This document shows positions 1 through 7,551 of a DNA stretch of 39,610 nt, one piece after another. Position 1 is the stretch's first letter. Each line of letters starts with the position of its first letter. The stretch comes from Chloroflexota bacterium (lineage in GTDB: Bacteria > Chloroflexota > Anaerolineae > Aggregatilineales > Phototrophicaceae): the NCBI GenBank assembly GCA_011525385.1, contig WTGF01000117.1, forward strand, positions 13,686 through 53,295. Direction: 5' to 3'. The notes beneath the pieces are model-generated. The model searched no databases and was not told where the DNA came from. It saw only the letters and a list, made by a program, of their open reading frames with translations. The position numbers and the translations under genes are program-made.

Positions 1-2
1 AC

Positions 3-173
3 GATGACGACCACGCCGACGAGGACGATGACGACCACGCCGATGAGGACGATGATGACCACGCCGATATGGACGATGACGACCATGCCCATGAGGACGA
101 TGACGACCACGCCGATATGGACGATGACGACCACGCCCATGAGCATGATGACGACGACCACGCCCATGACATG
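3..173 (+). repeat. 24-bp in-frame tandem repeat coding Asp/His-rich octapeptides
   Basis: Six consecutive 24-base units from 3 to 146 encode variants of DDDHA(D/H)(E/M)D. A seventh, slightly longer unit follows (DDDDHAHD). The array begins at or before the window edge, so its true copy number is unknown. Each unit carries one or two His and four or five Asp/Glu residues, a likely flexible metal-collecting loop in the binding protein. Short exact-phase repeats like this can expand or contract without breaking the frame. Confidence 0.85.
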
Positions 174-869
174 AACGGCGCAAGCGACTGCGATGCCCAT
201 GACGCCGAAGTTGCATCCCTCATCGGCGAAGAAGCGGCTGAGCGCGGGCATGTCGAAACCTTGGGACGCGTGAGTGAAATCGATTGCGACGGTGGACACG
301 GGCACGATGACGAACACGGCCACGGTCACGGCGCTTGCGACCCGCACCTGTGGATGGACCCGCACAATGTCATCCTCTGGGTATTGCAGATCCGCGATGC
401 GCTCTCGGCCCAAGACCCGGGCAACGCCGATATCTATGCCGCCAATGCCGCCGCATACAACCAGGAATTGCTCGCGCTGGAATCCGATTTCATCTTGCCC
501 GCCTTGATGGACCTGCCCGTCGACGAGCGCGTCATGGTCACCAGCCACGAGGCCTTTGGCTATCTGGCGACGACCTACCGCTTTGAACTCATTTTCACCT
601 TGGCAGGTATTTCAACCATGGTGGAACCCAGCGCCCGCGATGTCGCGGCGCTGATTGACACGGTGCGCGACGAAGGCGTTCCGGCGATTTTTGGGGATCC
701 CTTCGCGCCACAGCCCATCATGTCCGCCATCGTAGCGGAAACCGGCGCGGAACTGGCTAAGCTGTACAGCGATACTTTGAGCGACGCCGGGGGACCTGCC
801 GCCACATACCTCGACTATATGCGCTACAATGTCACGACTATCGTTGACGCCCTGTCGGGCCGGGAATAG
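3..869 (+). CDS. znuA: Zinc/manganese ABC transporter solute-binding protein (ZnuA-like), 5' end outside window
   Basis: The frame is open from the first base, so the N-terminus with its signal peptide lies upstream. The visible part starts with Asp/His repeats, followed by a second His/Asp-rich stretch around 280-340. The conserved C-terminal lobe of the cluster A-I (ZnuA/TroA) family comes next. Probable metal ligands are the His in DPHLWMDPH, the His in TSHEAFGYLA and the Asp in FGDPFAP. The family captures Zn2+ or Mn2+ outside the membrane and hands it to the permease. Such His-rich loops are typical of zinc-binding members, so zinc is preferred over manganese. The ATPase gene starts 15 bases downstream and the permease follows, giving a three-gene operon. 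Any Zur-type operator would lie before the window. Confidence 0.9.
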   Translation, partial: DDDHADEDDDDHADEDDDDHADMDDDDHAHEDDDDHADMDDDDHAHEHDDDDHAHDMNGASDCDAHDAEVASLIGEEAAERGHVETLGRVSEIDCDGGHGHDDEHGHGHGACDPHLWMDPHNVILWVLQIRDALSAQDPGNADIYAANAAAYNQELLALESDFILPALMDLPVDERVMVTSHEAFGYLATTYRFELIFTLAGISTMVEPSARDVAALIDTVRDEGVPAIFGDPFAPQPIMSAIVAETGAELAKLYSDTLSDAGGPAATYLDYMRYNVTTIVDALSGRE

Positions 870-883
870 CCAGGAACTGGCGA

Positions 884-1720
884 ATGACCATCCTGAGATT
901 ACAGCAGCCCACGCGCGATCGCGACCGAGAGCAGCCCGCCCTGCGCGTCGAGCGCCTGTCGGCGGGCTATCCCGGCAACCGACAGGCGATTATCGACGTC
1001 AGTTTCACCGTCGAGTCGGGCGAGCGCGTCGCCGTCATTGGTCCTAACGGCGCTGGAAAAAGCACACTCTTCAAGGCAATTGTCGGTGTGCTGCCTTTCA
1101 GCGCCGGCCATATCTCGATCCATGGCGCGGACTGCTATAGCAGCCACATCCATGTCGGATATGTGCCCCAGCAGAGCGCCATCGACTGGTCCTTTCCAGC
1201 CTCGGTTTTTGACGTGGTTCTGATGGGCCGCTGCCGCCATATCGGCTGGTTCCGCTTGCCGGGCAAAGACGACCGCGACATCGTCCGCGACATCCTTGTA
1301 CACCTGAGCTTGGACAAGCTGGCGGACCGACAAATCAGTGAACTGAGCGGCGGGCAGCGACGGCGCGTCTTCATCGCCCGGGCCATGGCCCAGGACACCA
1401 GCGTCATGGTGCTGGACGAACCCTTCCTCGGCGTTGATCAGCACGCCGAGCAAGAGATCATCGAGACCCTTGATATCCTGACCAACCACGGCATTTCCAT
1501 TTTGCTCTCGACCCATCACTTGGAAGAAACCGCGCTGCGCTTCGACAAGCTCTTGATTCTCAATGGCAAGATCTTGGCATACGGCGCTCCCGCCACTGTG
1601 ATGACGCCAGAAAATCTGACGCGCGCCTTCGGCGGCTCGCTTCCGGTTTTCGCCCATGGCGAGCAATTGCTGATGTTCAGCAAGGACAAGAACGGAGGCG
1701 CCCTGCGTGGACATCGCTAA
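884..1720 (+). CDS. znuC: Zinc/manganese ABC transporter ATP-binding protein
   Basis: 278 residues. This is a complete ABC ATPase: Walker A GPNGAGKST at residues 53-61, Q-loop near Q96-Q97, signature LSGGQ at 154-158, Walker B VMVLDEP at 174-180 and the H-loop His at about 211. It powers metal uptake through the adjacent permease on the cytoplasmic face. The close match in layout to the Mn/Zn/Fe subfamily and its position between the ZnuA-like protein and the permease decide the call; Mn versus Zn cannot be settled. Its 3' end overlaps the permease start by 14 bases, which suggests translational coupling. Confidence 0.93.
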   Translation: MTILRLQQPTRDRDREQPALRVERLSAGYPGNRQAIIDVSFTVESGERVAVIGPNGAGKSTLFKAIVGVLPFSAGHISIHGADCYSSHIHVGYVPQQSAIDWSFPASVFDVVLMGRCRHIGWFRLPGKDDRDIVRDILVHLSLDKLADRQISELSGGQRRRVFIARAMAQDTSVMVLDEPFLGVDQHAEQEIIETLDILTNHGISILLSTHHLEETALRFDKLLILNGKILAYGAPATVMTPENLTRAFGGSLPVFAHGEQLLMFSKDKNGGALRGHR

Positions 1721-2561
1721 TTTCCTTTCCGAGCCCCTCACTTACGCCTTCATTCAGCGAGGCATGCTGGCGCTGGTGCTGGTCGGCGGCATAAACGCCA
1801 TCATCGGCTGCTTCGTGGTCGTGCGCGGCATGGCCTTCCTGGGCGACGCCCTGGCTCACGCCATCTTGCCCGGCATCGCGATTTCCTATACCGCCAGCGG
1901 CGGTTACGTCGGCAGCAATCTCTTCGTCGGCGGTTTAGGCGCCGGCATCGTCTCCGCCTTGGTCATCGCCTGGTTGACGCGCAACCAGGAGCTCAAGGAA
2001 GACAGCGCCATCGCCATCGTATTTGTCACCATGTTCGCGCTGGGCATCGCCATTATCAGCACACAGGGCAGTTACACGGTCGATCTAACCCATATCCTCT
2101 TCGGCAGCATCAACGGCGTCAGCGAGAACGACTTGCTGCTCATGGCGGCCATGTCGGCGGTTGTGACGGTCATTATCGCCCTGCTCTACAAAGAGTTTCT
2201 GATTATCAGCTTTGATCTCAGCCTGGCGCACAGCTTGCGGCTGCCGGTTGAAATCCTGCGCCTGACTCTGCTGGTTTTGATCGCGGTTACCATCGTGGTT
2301 AGTCTGCAGGCGGTCGGCATCGCCCTGATGTTGGCGCTCCTGATCACGCCGGCGGCCACAGCGCGCCTGCTGGTCAAGCGCTTGCATCATATGATACTCA
2401 TCGCCTGCTTGATCGGCATCGTCAGCGGTCTTATGGGATTCTACGCCTCCTACTACCTGGATATTCCCTCCGGCGCCTGCATCGTGCTGACGCTGAGCGC
2501 GCTCTTCGGCGCGGTCTTTGCGCTCAAGTCCGCCTTTTCGCTTTTGGGGGAACGCGGCTGA
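1707..2561 (+). CDS. znuB: Zinc/manganese ABC transporter permease (ABC-3 family)
   Basis: 284 residues, almost entirely hydrophobic, with about eight or nine membrane segments. The GTG start at 1707 is chosen because GGAGG (1694-1698) sits 8 bases upstream inside the ATPase gene. The segment FVVVRGMAFLGDALAHAILPG near residues 36-56 is characteristic of the ABC-3 metal permeases (ZnuB/MntB/TroC). It should form the inner-membrane channel, probably as a homodimer, with the ATPase at 884-1720. It is the last gene of the operon; a separate promoter follows for the next gene. Confidence 0.92.
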   Translation: MDIANFLSEPLTYAFIQRGMLALVLVGGINAIIGCFVVVRGMAFLGDALAHAILPGIAISYTASGGYVGSNLFVGGLGAGIVSALVIAWLTRNQELKEDSAIAIVFVTMFALGIAIISTQGSYTVDLTHILFGSINGVSENDLLLMAAMSAVVTVIIALLYKEFLIISFDLSLAHSLRLPVEILRLTLLVLIAVTIVVSLQAVGIALMLALLITPAATARLLVKRLHHMILIACLIGIVSGLMGFYASYYLDIPSGACIVLTLSALFGAVFALKSAFSLLGERG

Positions 2562-2574
2562 GGCTTGCGCCAAG

Positions 2575-2603
2575 TTGACACTAGGCCCAGCCTGTGTTAG
2601 ATT
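2575..2603 (+). promoter_or_regulatory. Sigma70-type promoter for the PhyH-like gene
   Basis: A perfect TTGACA (2575-2580) is followed after exactly 17 bases by TAGATT (2598-2603), a 4/6 match to TATAAT. The ribosome binding site GGGGAGG (2614-2620) and the ATG at 2627 follow at good spacing. This separates the dioxygenase gene from the metal-transport operon. Confidence 0.6.
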
Positions 2604-2626
2604 CCCAGGCATAGGGGAGGCGCGCC

Positions 2627-3571
2627 ATGATCAGTAATCTCAAAGAATTAATCGAAACGCAGGGTTACGTCATTGTCGAGGGCGTTCTGGACGATGCAGC
2701 TCTGGCAGCAATCATTGATGATTATCATCAGTTGCTCGATCGCATGGCGCCTCAATGGTATGCCAAGGGACTCATCTCCTCCGCCTATGAAGGGCTTCCC
2801 TTCGATGAGCGCTTGACCGCCATCCTGGGCGAAGCGAAAAAAGATGTCTTCTCGCACATGGATATCGCCTTGTCCAACGAAACGGTGCATAGCGACGCCG
2901 GTATCAACGTCAGCCGCGCCGTTTATGACCTCATACGCAACGAATGCCTCTTGGACAAAGTCGAAGAGGTCATCGGCGGCGAGATCCTGTCCAATCCGAT
3001 CCAGCATGTGCGCATCAAACCGGCGGAAGCGAAGGTCGCGGCCGGTATGGTGAACCTGACCACGGAAACCAAGTGGCACCAGGACCAAGGTGTGCACAGA
3101 CCCAACGCCGACGATACCGAAATCCTCACGGTCTGGCTCGCTATCACCGATGCGACCATCGAAAATGGCTGCTTGCAGGTAGTGCCCTACAGTCACCTGA
3201 CCGGCATCACCGAACACTGCCCCTTCGACCAAGTGCTGATCCCGCCTCATTTGCTGGCGGGCGAAGCGCTGCCCGTGCCCATAAAAGCCGGCGACGCCAT
3301 TTTTATGCACCGGCTGACGCAGCATAGTTCCCTGGTGAATGTCAGCGATACCATTCGCTGGAGCTTTGACCTGCGCTATCAGCCCATAGGCGAACCCACC
3401 GGGCGCGATGAATTCCCCAGCTTGATCGTGCGCAGCCGCGAGAATCCCGCTCAGGTGCAGTCCTACGAAGAATGGCGCGATGCCTGGCACGCCGCGCGCG
3501 ATTACCTGGCCGGGCTGACGGAGCGCCCGGTCACGCACCGCTGGTCCGCCGACGCCCCGGTCTGCGCTTAA
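2627..3571 (+). CDS. Phytanoyl-CoA dioxygenase (PhyH) family protein
   Basis: 314 residues, a likely Fe(II)/2-oxoglutarate-dependent dioxygenase with a cupin-like fold. The metal triad is visible: His151 and Asp153 in WHQD, and a distal His near H233 (TQHSSLVN). Arg244 in TIRWSFDLRY is the expected 2-oxoglutarate anchor. The ribosome binding site GGGGAGG lies 6 bases before the ATG. Substrates of bacterial PhyH-like enzymes vary widely (hydroxylation of lipids, phosphonates, osmolytes or natural products), so the substrate is unknown. A second family member lies at 37592-38467 with the same WHQD and RWSxDLRYQ motifs. The gene stands alone on its strand and faces a convergent ABC operon. Confidence 0.88.
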   Translation: MISNLKELIETQGYVIVEGVLDDAALAAIIDDYHQLLDRMAPQWYAKGLISSAYEGLPFDERLTAILGEAKKDVFSHMDIALSNETVHSDAGINVSRAVYDLIRNECLLDKVEEVIGGEILSNPIQHVRIKPAEAKVAAGMVNLTTETKWHQDQGVHRPNADDTEILTVWLAITDATIENGCLQVVPYSHLTGITEHCPFDQVLIPPHLLAGEALPVPIKAGDAIFMHRLTQHSSLVNVSDTIRWSFDLRYQPIGEPTGRDEFPSLIVRSRENPAQVQSYEEWRDAWHAARDYLAGLTERPVTHRWSADAPVCA

Positions 3572-3631
3572 GTCGCCAGCACGAAGCAAGGCATTCATCC
3601 CAAACTAGAATGAGATAGTAAAGAGTCTGCT

Positions 3632-4699
3632 TCAGGAGAGCGCCGCAGTCTGCTTTGCTTTGGCGCCAGTCTTCACTTTGGGCTCGGCTGGACCGGCGCG
3701 ACCGCGATATCGGGACTTTTGCGCGTCGATAACCAGCGCCACCAGTATGATCAAGCCGCGCACCGCATTGACCCAGAGCGGATCAACATTCATCAGGTTC
3801 AAGGCGTTATTGACCATCGCCAGGAAGAGCACACCGGCAAAAGCGCCGATGATCGAGCCTTCGCCGCCTTTCAAGCTGACCCCGCCAATCACAGCCGCCG
3901 CAACCACATTCAGCGTTATCCCCACGCCCAGGTTCGGGACCGAGGCTTCCAGACGGCCCAATAGCATCCAGCCCGCCAGCGCCGCCAGGAAACCGCTGAC
4001 CATATAGACCAGGATCACCGTGCGCGCGGGATTAAAGCCGGAAGCGCGGGCGGCGTCTTCGTTGGCGCCGACAGCATAGACCTTGCGGCCGAATTGCATG
4101 CGGCTCATGACAAAGCCGAATACGGCATATAAACCAATGGTCGCGATCACCGAGACCGGTATGCCGGCAACGCGGCCACCGCCCAGCCAGTTAAAGGCGG
4201 CCGGCGTGCCGGGCATGATCGCGCCGCTGCTGATCGCCAGCGCCAAGCCGCGCAAGACCAATTGCATCGCCAGCGTGACGATAAAGAAGTTCATGTTCAG
4301 CTTCATAATCATGAAGCCGTTGACAAAACCGATGGCGGTTCCCAGGAGCAAGATCAAGGGGATCACCAACAAGGGATCAAGCTCGATGCCCAAGCCGCCA
4401 GCCTGCGCCAGATCGGTCTCGCGATAGGGTAGCATCAGCCAGGCAGCCGTCACCGCGACCAGCGAGACGGTGCCCTCAGCCGACAAATCAAGCTTGCGCG
4501 CCATCAAGCAGAGCGCCTGCCCGATCACCATCACACCCAGAACGCTGCCCGTGATCAAAATATTGGTGATATTGGATATGCGCAGGTAGCCGTCGATCGT
4601 CAAGCCGAATACCAGTACCGTGGCGATCAAGACCACCCAGATAAAATGCCGCGATACGAATTCGAACAGGTGATGGCGGTCAAGCGTTTGCATGGCCAC
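3632..4699 (-). CDS. RbsC-type sugar ABC transporter permease (second permease of the operon)
   Basis: 355 residues with about eight to ten membrane segments. The family hallmark GRKVYAVGANEDAARASG, the cytoplasmic loop that meets the ATPase, is present. It belongs to the branched-chain/ribose permease superfamily (BPD_transp_2) with RbsC, AraH and XylH. Its start overlaps the ATPase gene's end by 20 bases. The C-terminal tail is Lys/Ala-rich (residues ~330-355). It probably pairs with the different permease at 6223-7296 to make a heterodimeric channel. It is the last gene of the leftward operon and converges with the PhyH-like gene. Confidence 0.9.
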   Translation of the reverse strand: MAMQTLDRHHLFEFVSRHFIWVVLIATVLVFGLTIDGYLRISNITNILITGSVLGVMVIGQALCLMARKLDLSAEGTVSLVAVTAAWLMLPYRETDLAQAGGLGIELDPLLVIPLILLLGTAIGFVNGFMIMKLNMNFFIVTLAMQLVLRGLALAISSGAIMPGTPAAFNWLGGGRVAGIPVSVIATIGLYAVFGFVMSRMQFGRKVYAVGANEDAARASGFNPARTVILVYMVSGFLAALAGWMLLGRLEASVPNLGVGITLNVVAAAVIGGVSLKGGEGSIIGAFAGVLFLAMVNNALNLMNVDPLWVNAVRGLIILVALVIDAQKSRYRGRAGPAEPKVKTGAKAKQTAALS

Positions 4700-6230
4700 G
4701 GCCTCCCTCGATCGCCAGCAAAATATGCTCCGGCTTCATGTTGGCGGCAGCGCGCGTGAACTCGTCGGTGACGCGCCCCTGATACATGACCAGAATGCGG
4801 TCGCACAAGCCGATCAACTCGCGGACTTCGCTCGATATGACCAGCAGCGCGACCCCCTGCGCAGCCAGGTCATCGATGATATTGAAGATATCGACTTTGG
4901 CTTGTACGTCAACGCCTTGCGTCGGCTCGTGCAAAATCAGCACCTTGGGTTGCGTCGCCGCCAATTTGGCGAATACCACTTTCTGTTGATTGCCGCCGCT
5001 CAGCAGCATGGTCCGCTGCTCGGCGCCCGGCGTCACAATGCCCAGCTTGTCGATGTAGGCTTCTGTGATCTGCTGCTCTGGCTTGCGCATAAGAATGCCC
5101 ACGCGACTTACTAGACGATCAAGCACGGAATAGGTGACATTCTCGCGCACCGGTCGTAATTGGATCAAACCGAAGCGGTGGCGGTCTTGCGGCAAATAGG
5201 CTAGCCCACCGTCGAAGGCATCCCGGGGGCTGTCGGGATTGAAAGCCGCGCCTTCTACCAGCACCTCGCCGACGCCGAGCCGCTCCAAGCCGAAAAGCGC
5301 CTGCGCCAATTCGTCGACGCCGCTGCCCTGCAAGCCAGAGAGACCAACGACTTCGCCGCGGCGCAGCGCGAAATTGATCTGCTCGTAAGCGCCGCGCCGC
5401 GACAGGTTTTTCGCTTCGAAGACAATCTCGGCGCCGGCCGTAGTCCCGCGTTCGTACTCCTGTACGCCGCCGCCCACCATCATGTGTATCAGTTCCGGCA
5501 CGTCGATCTCGCTGATTTCTCGCGTGCCGACAATACGACCATCGCGCATGACGGTGACACGGTCGCAGATCTCGAAGACTTCTTCGAGATGGTGCGAAAT
5601 GTAAATGAAAGCCACGCCTTGTTCCTGCTGAGCTCGCACGAAGCTGAAAAGCAGGTCGATATCTCCTCGAGCAAGCGCGGCGGTGGGTTCGTCCAGGATG
5701 ATCAGACGGGCATTGTTGAAGAGCGCTTTGGCGATCGCCAGCATAGTTCGCTCGGCCACGCTGAGCCCCTCGACCGGCTGCCGAACGTCCAGCTTAAGCC
5801 CCAGGCGTTCCAGCCGCGCCCCCGAATCGTCATTGACCGCCTTCCAGTCAACCAGGCCGAATCGGTTCCTGGGCAGGTTGCCGACCAAGATATTTTCAGC
5901 GACCGTCAAGGTGTTGAGCAGGTTGATGTGCTGGGGCACGTAGGAGATGCCGGCATCGAGCATCATCTGTGGCGAGGCCTGGCGCAAGGCCCTGCCGTCG
6001 ATGGCGATGCTTCCGCTGTCGGCTTGTCTGATGCCCATCAAAACGCCCATCAGGGTCGACTTGCCGGCGCCGTTTTTTCCGACCACGCCGTGGATCTCTC
6101 CGCGGCGCACCGAAAAATCGGCATCGGCCAAGGCTTGTACCCCGGGATAGGACTTGCTGATCCCGCGCATATCAAGCAGGATCTCGTCCTTGCGTCTCTC
6201 TGTCGTCGCCTCAGTCGTCGCCTCAGTCAT
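4680..6230 (-). CDS. RbsA/MglA-type sugar ABC transporter ATPase (two fused nucleotide-binding domains)
   Basis: 516 residues from the ATG at 6230; a longer frame to 6365 only runs through the upstream permease gene and was discarded. The start overlaps the permease stop by 8 bases (ATGACTGA). Domain 1 has Walker A GKNGAGKST (residues 51-59), the sugar-type signature LSVAER and Walker B LIILDEP. Domain 2 has the usual degenerate Walker A (LQGSGVDEL), signature LSGGNQQK and Walker B LILHEP with His in place of Asp. The second site is therefore probably regulatory or weak, as is common in this subfamily. It energises both neighbouring permeases. Confidence 0.92.
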   Translation of the reverse strand: MTEATTEATTERRKDEILLDMRGISKSYPGVQALADADFSVRRGEIHGVVGKNGAGKSTLMGVLMGIRQADSGSIAIDGRALRQASPQMMLDAGISYVPQHINLLNTLTVAENILVGNLPRNRFGLVDWKAVNDDSGARLERLGLKLDVRQPVEGLSVAERTMLAIAKALFNNARLIILDEPTAALARGDIDLLFSFVRAQQEQGVAFIYISHHLEEVFEICDRVTVMRDGRIVGTREISEIDVPELIHMMVGGGVQEYERGTTAGAEIVFEAKNLSRRGAYEQINFALRRGEVVGLSGLQGSGVDELAQALFGLERLGVGEVLVEGAAFNPDSPRDAFDGGLAYLPQDRHRFGLIQLRPVRENVTYSVLDRLVSRVGILMRKPEQQITEAYIDKLGIVTPGAEQRTMLLSGGNQQKVVFAKLAATQPKVLILHEPTQGVDVQAKVDIFNIIDDLAAQGVALLVISSEVRELIGLCDRILVMYQGRVTDEFTRAAANMKPEHILLAIEGGRGHANA

Positions 6231-7296
6231 CGCCGTGAGCCTTGTCTTCCAAACCGATCGTCGTATCCGCCAGCGACATGCGCAGTTGCACATTGCGCTG
6301 ATAGCGTACGCGCAGGGCATCCAGCAATACCGCGAAGAGCAGCAGCAAACCGCGGCTGACATCAATCCAGAAGGGCGACACGCCCATGATATTCAAGCCG
6401 GTATCCAGAATCGACCACAGCAGCACCCCGCCAAAAGCGCCGATGATATTGCCGCGGCCGCCATAGATGCTCATGCCGCCGATGATGGCGGCGCCATGCA
6501 CCGCGAAGATCAAATTGGCGCCCATGGTCGGCGTCGCCGCATTGAGGCGGCCGGCCTGCAACAAACCGGCGAATGCCGCGCAAACGCCGGCGATGATATA
6601 GACGATGATGACGACGCGGTCAACGTTGATGCCGGCAGCGCGCGCGGCGTCCGCATCAGCGCCGACCGCGTACATATTGCGCCCGAATTGCGTATAGCGC
6701 GTATGTATGTGGCCAACCAGGAATGCCAGAATCACGAAGACGCCGGCCACTGAAAGCACAAAGTTTCCGTCGTCGGTCACAACCCGCGCCAGGGTGCCGC
6801 CACCGAGCCAGGTAAACTCCTTTGGGAAGAAGCTGATGCTGGTGCCGGGAGAAATGCCGTAGGTAGCGCCGCGCAATACGAAGAGCATGGCGATTGTCAC
6901 CAGCAAGTTGTTGACGCCGACTTTGGTGATCAGGACGCCGTTGAACAAACCGATCGCGCCGCCCAGGACCAGCATCAGCACGATGACCAGTATCGGGTTC
7001 AGTTGCCAGCCCCAGCCGCCGGCTTCGCTTGTCACCAGCATCAAGGCGGCAAACATGGCCGTCAAACCCAGTGACGACTCTACCGAGAGATCAAAATTTC
7101 CTGTGATGAAGGTGTAGGCCTGGCTGAGCACCAGCATGCCGAACGCGGCCGATCGCAGCAGGATATTGCCCAGGTTATAAGGGGATAAAAAGCGATCCGA
7201 CAGCAGGGAAAAAGCGATAAAGGCGCTAATGACGAAGAGCCAGATCAGGTTGTCAACCATCAGAGAGACCAGACGGTTGGGTCCAGTCCGCGTCAT
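6223..7296 (-). CDS. RbsC-type sugar ABC transporter permease (first permease of the operon)
   Basis: 357 residues, multi-spanning, with the loop GRNMYAVGADADAARAAGIN typical of ribose/xylose-type permeases. AGGAG (7304-7308) sits 7 bases before the ATG. It resembles the permease at 3632-4699 only moderately, so the operon encodes two different channel subunits around one ATPase, as in several simple-sugar, nucleoside and AI-2 importers. A 255-base gap with a hairpin separates it from the upstream binding-protein gene. Confidence 0.9.
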   Translation of the reverse strand: MTRTGPNRLVSLMVDNLIWLFVISAFIAFSLLSDRFLSPYNLGNILLRSAAFGMLVLSQAYTFITGNFDLSVESSLGLTAMFAALMLVTSEAGGWGWQLNPILVIVLMLVLGGAIGLFNGVLITKVGVNNLLVTIAMLFVLRGATYGISPGTSISFFPKEFTWLGGGTLARVVTDDGNFVLSVAGVFVILAFLVGHIHTRYTQFGRNMYAVGADADAARAAGINVDRVVIIVYIIAGVCAAFAGLLQAGRLNAATPTMGANLIFAVHGAAIIGGMSIYGGRGNIIGAFGGVLLWSILDTGLNIMGVSPFWIDVSRGLLLLFAVLLDALRVRYQRNVQLRMSLADTTIGLEDKAHGDD

Positions 7297-7489
7297 GAGT
7301 GTTCTCCTGATTAACGGCGCTCGGATTGGATGGAATACGTCAAGAATAATCTATTGCGCATAGACGACCGCGACGGAATCTTCGTCCCCTAATGATAATA
7401 CCGGAATGACTCGATAACAAATGAACCGCCGGCGGCAGCTCGCCCCATAATCTAACGGGGTCGGCTGATGTCCGCGTCCCCAAAGCAGC

Positions 7490-7519
7490 GGGAGCGTCCA
7501 TTTTGACGTGAACGCTCCC
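7490..7519 (-). terminator. Hairpin between binding-protein and permease genes
   Basis: GGGAGCGT (7490-7497) pairs with ACGCTCCC (7512-7519) across a 14-base loop, about 33 bases past the binding-protein stop codon. No T-tract follows in the leftward direction. A 3'-end stabiliser or leaky terminator that lowers permease and ATPase expression relative to the binding protein is more likely than a strong terminator. Otherwise the 7297-7551 gap shows nothing recognisable. Confidence 0.4.
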
Positions 7520-7551
7520 AAATGCAAATTCATATGCTTCGCAAAGTCAAG

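Noticed and set aside
3..173. Possible CRISPR or minisatellite
   Set aside because: The 24-bp units have no spacers and remain in frame with a metal-binding protein, so they are a coding repeat.
2562..2626. PhyH-like gene as a fourth member of the metal-transport operon
   Set aside because: A perfect -35 with correct spacing to a -10 and a separate strong ribosome binding site make independent transcription more likely.
6231..6365. N-terminal extension of the RbsA-type ATPase to 6365
   Set aside because: It overlaps the upstream permease by 140 bases with Cys-rich nonsense sequence. The ATG at 6230 gives a normal coupled start.
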